From the NCBI GenBank assembly GCA_016295275.1, contig JAEDLN010000027.1, forward strand, positions 1-15,978: 15,978 bases of DNA. Direction: 5' to 3'. Source of the stretch: Kiritimatiellia bacterium (GTDB lineage Bacteria; Verrucomicrobiota; Kiritimatiellia; RFP12; UBA3636). This document shows, one piece after another, positions 6,436 to 13,462 of this stretch. The position numbers and the translations under genes are program-made. The notes beneath the pieces were generated by a model. The model made no database searches, was not told where the DNA came from, and was given only the letters and a program-made list of their open reading frames with translations. How positions within the stretch are numbered: the first letter of the stretch is position 1; each line of letters starts with the position of its first letter.

Positions 6436-8166
6436 ATGTCAACCTTCAGTCTGACCCAACAGCAACGCCAACAACAGATTCTGTCGCACCAACAGCAGCA
6501 GAATCTCGACTTGCTGCAGACGAATTCCATGGAGCTCTTGCCGCATATCCGGGCGGAAGCCGATTGCAACCCCGCCATCGATCTCGTCGAACCACGCTCC
6601 CAAGTCTCCCTCGATGCCGAACGGGAAGCGTACGATCGCCAATCTTCTTCCGATTGGGACGATGCGTTCGATGCGGAGGAGTCCGAACTCTCCATCAAGG
6701 CGCCACTCCCCGATACCTCCGCCGCCGATTCCGGTCCTGTTTTCGAGCCGAATATCCCGGACGATCGGGACTTCGCTTCTTCCACGCCTTTGCCCGCCGG
6801 CGTCCGTGACGACGACGCCCGCGAGGAAACAGACGCCGGCGACAACGATCTCTCCGCCTCTACCGATTCCGGTCTCGCTTCCCTCGCCTCCGAGGACATC
6901 GACTACCTGTTTTCAAACGGCGATAACAACGAGTACTCCCCAGAAGCCGAAGAACGCCGCCAATTCTTCTTCGATTCGCAAACGTCCGAAGAGAACCTTT
7001 CCGATCATCTTCTCCATCAGCTTGAAGGAGAACGCCTCTCTCCGCTCGAACATCAAATCGCGGAACAGATTGTCGGTGAAATCGACGAAAACGGATACTT
7101 CAAGGGCTCAACCGCCGAAATCGCGCAAGGTCTCCTCCTGGACGATGTCGGTCCCGTTGAAAAAATCCTACGCAGAATCCAAGCTCTAGACCCCGTAGGC
7201 GTCGGTGGCCGCGATGCCCGCGAATGCATGCTTCTGCAAATCCTTGCCGAACCGGACGAGGGTTCCGCCATCGAACAGTTCGCACCCGCGACACGCGATC
7301 TTGCCGCCCGGATTCTCAGCGACCCCGAAAGCTTCGAGGCTCTCGCGTTTCGACGATTCTCACGCCTCGAACGCCGCTACAAGACCGAAGACTACGAGCT
7401 GGAAGAGGTGCTGGAACTCGTCCGAGTCCTCAACCCGAAGCCCGGTAGCGCCATCTCCGCATGGAAGCCGATCCTCGTTACTCCGGAAATCATCGTGCGC
7501 AAAGACCCCGCCACCGGCCGATGGGTTACCGAATTGGATGAGTCCAATCTTCCGCGTCTTTCCGTCAATGCGGCCTTCCGTGCCCACGCCAATGCCCTCG
7601 ATAAGGCCGTCCGGGCATCCGCAAAGCTCCGGCGAACCCAAAAGGACGAATCCGCACCGCCGGAAATCCGGAAGGCCGATCGCGACTACGCCCGCAAGTG
7701 TATCGCCGATGCGGAGGCGCTCATCAACGGCGTGCGCTTGCGCCAGCTGACGCTCGGCCGCGTCGCCGCCCTCGTCGTCGAACACCAACAGGCATTCTTC
7801 GATTCCGGCAATCCGGCCGATATCCGCCCCCTCGTCATGGCAGATATCGCAAAACAAATCGGTATCCACGAAACAACCGTTTCCCGAGCCGTATCCGGAA
7901 AATTCGCCCGATGGCCCGGCGGCATCGTCGAAATCAGAAAACTCTTTACCGCCCGCGTTTCCTCCAATAACGGCGAAAACCTGTCCGGCGAAAATATCAA
8001 GGGCGTCATCCGCGATCTGATCGATCACGAGGACCCCTCCGCACCGCTGAGCGATCAGGAAATCGTTCGCCTGCTCTCCGAGCGCGGTATCCAATGCGCC
8101 CGCCGTACCGTCGCGAAATACCGCGACCAAATGCGGATTCTTCCCTCTTCTCAGCGAAAATCCTAA
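6436..8166 (+). CDS. rpoN: RNA polymerase sigma-54 factor
   Basis: Sigma-54 directs RNA polymerase to -24/-12 promoters and needs an AAA+ enhancer-binding activator to open them. The 576-residue protein has the full plan: a Gln- and Leu-rich region I at 1-50 (many Q residues, QNLDLLQTNSMELL); a long acidic linker at about 55-185; a core-binding domain with LDPVGVGGRDARECMLLQIL at 251-270; the DNA-binding region with a helix-turn-helix near 468-490 (MADIAKQIGIHETTVSRAVSGK); and the diagnostic RpoN box ARRTVAKYR at 555-563. It is about 100 residues longer than the E. coli protein (477), and most of the excess is in the acidic region II. No activator gene, HPF/YhbH-like gene or PTS-Ntr gene is next to it, unlike many proteobacterial rpoN loci. 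It starts 9 nt after tex without a Shine-Dalgarno, implying co-transcription. Confidence 0.95.
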   Translation: MSTFSLTQQQRQQQILSHQQQQNLDLLQTNSMELLPHIRAEADCNPAIDLVEPRSQVSLDAEREAYDRQSSSDWDDAFDAEESELSIKAPLPDTSAADSGPVFEPNIPDDRDFASSTPLPAGVRDDDAREETDAGDNDLSASTDSGLASLASEDIDYLFSNGDNNEYSPEAEERRQFFFDSQTSEENLSDHLLHQLEGERLSPLEHQIAEQIVGEIDENGYFKGSTAEIAQGLLLDDVGPVEKILRRIQALDPVGVGGRDARECMLLQILAEPDEGSAIEQFAPATRDLAARILSDPESFEALAFRRFSRLERRYKTEDYELEEVLELVRVLNPKPGSAISAWKPILVTPEIIVRKDPATGRWVTELDESNLPRLSVNAAFRAHANALDKAVRASAKLRRTQKDESAPPEIRKADRDYARKCIADAEALINGVRLRQLTLGRVAALVVEHQQAFFDSGNPADIRPLVMADIAKQIGIHETTVSRAVSGKFARWPGGIVEIRKLFTARVSSNNGENLSGENIKGVIRDLIDHEDPSAPLSDQEIVRLLSERGIQCARRTVAKYRDQMRILPSSQRKS

Positions 8167-8207
8167 TCACAACCTAATCTCCGCGCCTTCCGCGGCTTTC
8201 TGCAGCT

Positions 8208-9047
8208 ATGATCGTTTGTCGTACGAAGTCAGAACTTTCCTCCCTTGTCGATTCTTGGCACCATGCCGGCGAATCCGTCGCGCTCGTCCCTACAATGGGA
8301 TATCTCCACGAGGGACACGCTTCCTTGATGCGAATCGCCCGCAAAAATGCTTCCCGCGTCGTCGTATCCGTCTTCGTCAATCCAACCCAATTCGGACCGA
8401 ATGAAGATTTTGCGCAATACCCGCGCGACGAAAAACATGATTTCGAATTGCTCGAAAAGGAAGGCGTCGACGCCGTTCTCGCACCGACGCCCGCCGAAAT
8501 GTACGGCGACAATCCGACCGTCTCCCTCGTCGAATCCACCCTCTCCAAGGTGATGTGCGGCGCTTTCCGCCCAATCCATTTCGCAGGCGTTCTGACCGTC
8601 TGCCTCAAACTGATCCATATCGCACGGGCCGATGTCGCTGTCTTCGGGCAAAAGGACGCGCAACAGCTTGCGATCCTGCGCCGGATGGTGCGCGATCTCG
8701 ATGTTCCTGTAACCATCATCGGCGCTCCCCTCGTCCGCGAAGCCGACGGTCTCGCTCTCTCCTCCCGCAATACGTACCTCTCCCCCGAAGAACGAACCCG
8801 CGCGCTCGTCCTCCATGAGGCCCTCGACGAGGCGCAAAACGCTTTTGCCGCCGGTGCAACCGATCCGGCTCCCATCCTGAAACGAATGCACGAGAAAATC
8901 GCCGCCGTTCCCGGTACGAAAATCGACTACATCGTTGCTGTCGACGCCGATTCTCTCGAGCCAATCGATGCGCTTCGCCCAAATACCCTTTTGGCTCTCG
9001 CCGTCTATATCGGGAAAACTCGCCTCATCGACAATCATATCCTCTGA
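8208..9047 (+). CDS. panC: Pantothenate synthetase (pantoate-beta-alanine ligase)
   Basis: PanC joins D-pantoate and beta-alanine with ATP to give pantothenate, AMP and pyrophosphate, the last step before coenzyme A synthesis proper, in the cytoplasm. The 279 residues fit the family length (about 280). Visible motifs are PTMGYLHEGH at 28-37, holding the HIGH-like nucleotide-binding histidines H34 and H37; VFVNPTQFGPNEDF at 55-68; FRPIHFAGVLTV at 120-131; FGQKDAQQ at 146-153; and READGLALSSRNTYLSPEER at 177-196 (KMSKS-like SSR loop). The ATG at 8208 starts 41 nt after rpoN and directly precedes the family's usual N-terminus. There is no Shine-Dalgarno. panB and panD are not in the window. The pyrophosphatase that follows could remove the PPi made here, though co-location may be chance. 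Confidence 0.95.
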   Translation: MIVCRTKSELSSLVDSWHHAGESVALVPTMGYLHEGHASLMRIARKNASRVVVSVFVNPTQFGPNEDFAQYPRDEKHDFELLEKEGVDAVLAPTPAEMYGDNPTVSLVESTLSKVMCGAFRPIHFAGVLTVCLKLIHIARADVAVFGQKDAQQLAILRRMVRDLDVPVTIIGAPLVREADGLALSSRNTYLSPEERTRALVLHEALDEAQNAFAAGATDPAPILKRMHEKIAAVPGTKIDYIVAVDADSLEPIDALRPNTLLALAVYIGKTRLIDNHIL

Positions 9048-9072
9048 TATCCCATCCCAAACGACATTCCGA

Positions 9073-10755
9073 ATGCCTGCAAATATCCGGACTATCTTCA
9101 TCAGCGGACATCGAAACCCCGACGTCGACAGCATCGCTTCCGCTTACGCCCTCGCCGATCTGCGCAAACGGCTCGGCGATGACCGCGTGCAGGCTATCTG
9201 CCCCGGGCTCCTTCCGCCGCGCGCCGCTTGGCTTTTCCGGCACTTCAACCTCACGCCCCCGCCCTCTCGCGGCGACGTCTATCTCCGCGTCGGTGACCTC
9301 CTCTCCGATTCCTGCGCCTCCGTCTCCGCAAGCGTGACGCTCTACGAGGGCCTGAAACTGCTGAACGCCTCCGGCGAAGCCGCAATCCCCGTCACGGAGC
9401 CGGATGGTACGTTCATCGGAATGCTGAACCCAATCGGATTGCTGACCCAATTTCTTGCCATCACCGGCGAAAACAAGGGGCTATCTCTCGCAGGACGTAC
9501 GGTCAATTCCTCTACCGAACGAATTCGCGATATCCTGAAAGCGGAAACGCTTTGCGAAGGTCCCGAGCCCGGTCTCCGACTCTACGATGTCTACGTCGCC
9601 GCAGCTTCTCCGGAATCCTTCGAGGCCCGTATGGACGCCGTCTCCGGCGTCCGGGATCTGGCAATCGTCTGCGGCGATCGGCCGAATATCCATCAGAGCG
9701 TCGTCGCACGCCGGATTCCTCTGCTGATCGTAACGGGCGATGCGCCCGTCAACCAAACGACCATCCGGGCCGCCGCCGAATCCGGTACGACAATTCTCCG
9801 TACCCGATACGACTCCGGAAAGGTCATCCGCCTTCTCAAATTCGCCACGCCAACCGGTGCCGCCCCCCTTGAAAAGGAGGGCATCACCCTCCAAAGCTCC
9901 GATCGCGTGCACGATGTCCGTGCATCCGTCCTCCATTCCCCCGATAATATTTTCCCCGTACTCGATGCCAATCGCCGTCTGGTCGGAATCGTGAGAAAAA
10001 GCGATTTCACGTCCCTCCCGCCATTCCGAATGATCATGGTCGATCATAACGAAACCGATCAGGGAATCGCCGGAATCGACGAAATCCCCGTTGTCGAAGT
10101 CGTCGATCACCACCGGATCTCTTTCCGCCCGACCGCCGAACCGATCAAGTATACCGCAGATGTCGTCGGATCGACCTGCACCATCGTGGCGCGAATGTTC
10201 CGCGCCGCCGGACTCCGTCCCAACAAAACAACTGCCGGCGTCCTCCTGTGCGGTCTTGTCAGCGATACCCTGCTCTTTCAATCGCCGACAACGACGGACG
10301 CCGATCGCGAAATCGCCGCATGGCTCGAAAAAATCTGCGGCGAATCCGCATCTTCCATCATGGAGGGGCTCCTTTCCGTCGAATCCCCGCTCTCTTCCAT
10401 GTCCCCGCGGGAAGCTATCGATTCCGACCGGAAACGCTATACCGAGGAAGGCTTCCGATTCGCACTTTCCCAAATCGAAGAGAGCAATCTCCAACTCTTC
10501 CATCGAAACCTTCCCGCTCTCACGTCGGAACTCGATCGCCTTAGAGAGGAAGAAAATCTCGATTTTATCGCATTGCTGGTGACAGATCCCGTTCGCGGAA
10601 ACTCCGAACTCGTCTACCGCGGAATCGAACCGGTGCGACGGGCGCTTCCATATCGGCATACCCCCGACGGTATCTTCCTCTTGCCCGGCATTCTCTCCCG
10701 TAAGAAACAATTGCTCCCGGAACTGTTGACCGTTCTTGCAAACGCCCGGGTCTGA
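9073..10755 (+). CDS. CBS-domain family II inorganic pyrophosphatase (DHH/DHHA2), Mn/Co-dependent
   Basis: The 560-residue product has the layout of a nucleotide-regulated family II pyrophosphatase, which hydrolyses PPi to phosphate in the cytoplasm. The catalytic DHH domain is split: GHRNPDVDS at 12-20 gives the metal ligands H13, D17 and D19, and after the insert come D324 in VDHNE and the DHH triad D345-H346-H347. The insert of about 250 residues holds a first CBS motif (about 72-130), a DRTGG-like domain (about 150-265) and a second CBS motif (about 275-315). The DHHA2 domain ends with the substrate-binding signature SRKKQ at 542-546. In studied members the CBS pair binds AMP and ADP (inhibitory) or ATP and diadenosine polyphosphates (activating). 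The ATG at 9073 is preferred; an earlier in-frame ATG at 8935 lies inside panC. The gap to panC is 25 nt and there is no Shine-Dalgarno. Confidence 0.9.
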   Translation: MPANIRTIFISGHRNPDVDSIASAYALADLRKRLGDDRVQAICPGLLPPRAAWLFRHFNLTPPPSRGDVYLRVGDLLSDSCASVSASVTLYEGLKLLNASGEAAIPVTEPDGTFIGMLNPIGLLTQFLAITGENKGLSLAGRTVNSSTERIRDILKAETLCEGPEPGLRLYDVYVAAASPESFEARMDAVSGVRDLAIVCGDRPNIHQSVVARRIPLLIVTGDAPVNQTTIRAAAESGTTILRTRYDSGKVIRLLKFATPTGAAPLEKEGITLQSSDRVHDVRASVLHSPDNIFPVLDANRRLVGIVRKSDFTSLPPFRMIMVDHNETDQGIAGIDEIPVVEVVDHHRISFRPTAEPIKYTADVVGSTCTIVARMFRAAGLRPNKTTAGVLLCGLVSDTLLFQSPTTTDADREIAAWLEKICGESASSIMEGLLSVESPLSSMSPREAIDSDRKRYTEEGFRFALSQIEESNLQLFHRNLPALTSELDRLREEENLDFIALLVTDPVRGNSELVYRGIEPVRRALPYRHTPDGIFLLPGILSRKKQLLPELLTVLANARV

Positions 10756-10776
10756 CCGTTTTCCTTCCTCTCCGCC

Positions 10777-12141
10777 ATGTTTACTCCGCAACAAGCCGCC
10801 CAATGGACGGGTGGAACCTGGGACGTCATCCCTGCCGTCGAATCCTTTTCCGCCGTTACCCACGATTCCCGGACTGCTACGCCGGGAGCGCTTTATATCG
10901 CGATTCGCGGAGAAAACCAAGACGGCTCCGTCTATGTGCCCGCCGCCGCGCAAAAGGGCGCCGCCGCCGCAGTCGTCCCCGCCGACGCCGCCTTGCCCGA
11001 TGCCCCGATCCCCCTTCTGCGAACCCTCGATACCCGACGGGCGCTCGCCGATCTAGCCGCCGCTTGGCGAACCGTCTGCAATCCGTTCTGCATCGGCATC
11101 ACCGGTTCTGTCGGAAAAACCAGTGTGAAGGATTTTCTCGCCCACTTGCTCGAACCGCTTGGCCCCGTCGCAAAAACCAACGGAAATTGGAATAACGATA
11201 TCGGTCTTCCGCGCTCCCTTCTCACCATTGCCGCCGACACCAAAAACGGCGTCTTCGAATGCGGGACGAACCATCCCGGTGAAATCGCCGCACTCGCCCG
11301 TATCCTCCGCCCGGACGCCGCAATCCTGACGGCTATCGCGCCTTGCCACATCGGAAACTTCGGCTCCGAACAGGCAATCGCAGAAGAAAAGGCAAACCTC
11401 CTTCGCAGCATCCCGTCATCCGGATTCGCCATTCTCCCCGCACAATCCCCTTTCTTCCCCGTTTTCCAAAAGGCTTGCCGGAACGGCACCATTGTCACAA
11501 CCGCCGTCTTGAATGACAACAGCTCCTGTACAGCCGATTTTTCCGCTCGGGTTCTCGATGAAAATACCGGCTCCTTCATCGTCCTAGAGGCCGCGTCGAA
11601 ACGCTCCTATGAGGTGCAGACCGGTGTTCCGGGCACCCACATGATCCACAACGCCCTCCTTGCAATCGCAGCCGCCCGCATGCGCGGCGTCCGCCCGGAC
11701 CAAATTGCCGACCGAATTCAAACCGCCCCGCGTGCGCCCATGCGCTGGCAAATCATCGACCAAAACGGGATCCGCTTCATCAACGACGCCTATAACGCGA
11801 ATCCCGCCAGCATGAAGGCCGCCCTCGAGACATTTGCCAAAACACCCGCCCGCGGTCGCCATGTGGCCGTTCTCGGCGATATGGGCGAACTCGGCGACAA
11901 GAGCCAAGAACTCCATCGCCTCGTCGGTGCCGAGGCAACCCGTCTCCGCCCGGACCTGCTTCTTTGCATTGGCCCCCAAGCCAAACAAATCGCCAATGCC
12001 GCAATCGATGCCGGATTTCCTCCTTCTTCCCTGATCCATTACCCGGAAATGCCGACCGAAATACCCGTCCGGTCCGGCGATCTCGTCCTGCTCAAGGCTT
12101 CCCGTTTCATGAAACTCGAACGCCTGCTCCCTCCGCAATAG
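10777..12141 (+). CDS. murF: UDP-N-acetylmuramoyl-tripeptide-D-alanyl-D-alanine ligase
   Basis: MurF adds D-Ala-D-Ala to the UDP-MurNAc-tripeptide using ATP, the last cytoplasmic step in building the peptidoglycan precursor. The 454 residues match the family (452 in E. coli). Domain 1 (about 1-100) has THDSRTATPGALYIAIRG at 28-45; the central ATPase has the P-loop GITGSVGKTS at 107-116, NGNWNNDIGLP at 135-145 and ECGTNHPGEI at 161-170 (more often EMGTNHPGEI); domain 3 has INDAYNANPASM at 335-346, VLGDMGELG at 365-373 and the late LLKASRFMKLE at 438-448. The gene lies outside a dcw cluster: no murE, mraY or other mur gene is adjacent, and it ends the operon, 21 nt after the pyrophosphatase. 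The start follows a pyrimidine-rich stretch with no Shine-Dalgarno. Confidence 0.94.
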   Translation: MFTPQQAAQWTGGTWDVIPAVESFSAVTHDSRTATPGALYIAIRGENQDGSVYVPAAAQKGAAAAVVPADAALPDAPIPLLRTLDTRRALADLAAAWRTVCNPFCIGITGSVGKTSVKDFLAHLLEPLGPVAKTNGNWNNDIGLPRSLLTIAADTKNGVFECGTNHPGEIAALARILRPDAAILTAIAPCHIGNFGSEQAIAEEKANLLRSIPSSGFAILPAQSPFFPVFQKACRNGTIVTTAVLNDNSSCTADFSARVLDENTGSFIVLEAASKRSYEVQTGVPGTHMIHNALLAIAAARMRGVRPDQIADRIQTAPRAPMRWQIIDQNGIRFINDAYNANPASMKAALETFAKTPARGRHVAVLGDMGELGDKSQELHRLVGAEATRLRPDLLLCIGPQAKQIANAAIDAGFPPSSLIHYPEMPTEIPVRSGDLVLLKASRFMKLERLLPPQ

Positions 12142-12416
12142 CCCCAATCTCCCACCTCGTCCTCTGCGTTTCATCCCGCTCGCCCCGCACCATCCGCCTC
12201 GCGCGCCGCTTGGTCGGGTTTGCCGGGACATTGTCTCTGCACCATTTTCCCGCGACGTATGCACTTGTTCCCCATCCCGCATCCTCCTCCCCCCTTTTCC
12301 TCCTTCCACCTTTTCAATAGAATAAACGCGATTTTTCCCCTTTCCCACTCTTTGTTTTCTCTTCTCGGAAATCGCCTCTTGATTCCGCCGGCGATCTCCT
12401 TTCGGCTTTCGAATTT
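12142..12416. other. C/T-rich intergenic gap between murF and the PHP gene
   Basis: The plus strand is dominated by pyrimidines and I see no gene, no strong terminator and no convincing promoter. A TAGAAT at 12318-12323 could be a -10 element, but no -35 sits at the right distance. A weak 6-bp inverted repeat, ATCGCC/GGCGAT (12371-12376/12390-12395), lies about 20 nt before the PHP start codon. Confidence 0.5.
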
Positions 12417-13436
12417 ATGGATATCCTTCCACATCGGCTTCCGACATTCCGGGCAAACTTGCACGCGCACTCCACATGCTCGGACGGCGCTTGTTCGCCG
12501 GAGGAACTGAAAGCATTCTATTTGTCGAAGGGTATCTCAATCGTCGCTTTCACCGAGCATGAAATCATCCGGACGCATCATCGGCTCTCCGAACCCGGGC
12601 TTTTTACGGCTCTCGTCGGATATGAACTCGGCTTTAACGATGTCCTTCGACTCAATGCCGAACATGCCCCCGTCATTCATCTGAACCTGCTCGCCAAACG
12701 TCCGGAACTCCGTACGCATGTCAATTTTCGCCCGGAATGGTGCTGGGGAACGCCGCAAATCTGGCGTACCGAGGCTCTTCACAATGGAATCGTGCGCGGG
12801 CGAACCGCCGACGCCCAAACCATAAACAAGACCATTGCCGACGCCAACGATCTCGGCTTTCTCGTCACGCTGAACCATCCCGCTTGGTCGCTGATTCCGG
12901 AAACGCTGCTTCGGGAATTGCGCGGTCTCTGGGGATTCGAAATCTACAATACGTCCGCAACCGTCAACGGCGGAAGTACGGACGCTTCCTTTCTCTACGA
13001 TTCCATCCTCCGCGCCGGACACGCCTCCCCTTTCTGCGTCGCCGCAGATGATACGCATCTCTCCCTCCCATTTTCACATCCGCGTTGCGATAGAGGCCGC
13101 GCTTGGGTTACACTCTTTGCGCCGGACCAAGAGTACGCCTCCGTCATCTCCGCCCTCGAACAGGGACATTTCTACGCGTCAACCGGTCCCGAAATCTACC
13201 GCTTGCAACAGGAAAAGACCTGCTTCCTATTGGATTGCTCCCCCGTCCGATCCGTCTACCTCCGTAGCGCGGGACGCCGCGTCTCCTCCGTTCTGGCACC
13301 ACCCGAAGGTCCGCTCCTTACATCCGTCAAACTTCCAATAAAGCCAACCATGACAGGTCCCTTGCGCCTGATTTTGACGGCTCCCGACGGAACGCAAGCC
13401 TGGACGAATCCGATTCCCTTTCCTCCCCTTTCCTAA
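12417..13436 (+). CDS. PHP-domain metal-dependent phosphoesterase
   Basis: The 339-residue product carries a PHP (polymerase and histidinol phosphatase) domain, a distorted TIM barrel that binds two or three metal ions and hydrolyses phosphate esters. The metal motifs are NLHAHSTCSDG at 14-24 (H16, H18, D23), FTEHE at 45-49 (H48; usually TDHD/N), E70 in GYELG, H88 in PVIHLNLL, LNHPAW at 152-157 (H154), and D211-D212-x-H214 near the end of the domain. The C-terminal third (about 240-339) looks like an added beta-rich region. Related stand-alone PHP proteins include nucleoside 3',5'-bisphosphate and oligonucleotide hydrolases, but the substrate here cannot be told. There is no signal peptide, so it should be cytoplasmic. 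The next gene begins 26 nt downstream and is probably co-transcribed. No Shine-Dalgarno is present. Confidence 0.82.
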   Translation: MDILPHRLPTFRANLHAHSTCSDGACSPEELKAFYLSKGISIVAFTEHEIIRTHHRLSEPGLFTALVGYELGFNDVLRLNAEHAPVIHLNLLAKRPELRTHVNFRPEWCWGTPQIWRTEALHNGIVRGRTADAQTINKTIADANDLGFLVTLNHPAWSLIPETLLRELRGLWGFEIYNTSATVNGGSTDASFLYDSILRAGHASPFCVAADDTHLSLPFSHPRCDRGRAWVTLFAPDQEYASVISALEQGHFYASTGPEIYRLQQEKTCFLLDCSPVRSVYLRSAGRRVSSVLAPPEGPLLTSVKLPIKPTMTGPLRLILTAPDGTQAWTNPIPFPPLS

Positions 13437-13462
13437 AACCATATCCCACCAATCCGACAACC

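Noticed and set aside
8935..9072. Upstream in-frame ATG that would extend the pyrophosphatase by 46 residues
   Set aside because: It lies inside panC and the added residues do not resemble the family, whose N-terminus fits the ATG at 9073.
9481..10953. 490-codon minus-strand frame opposite the pyrophosphatase
   Set aside because: It is antisense to a gene with complete catalytic motifs, and no domain is visible in it.
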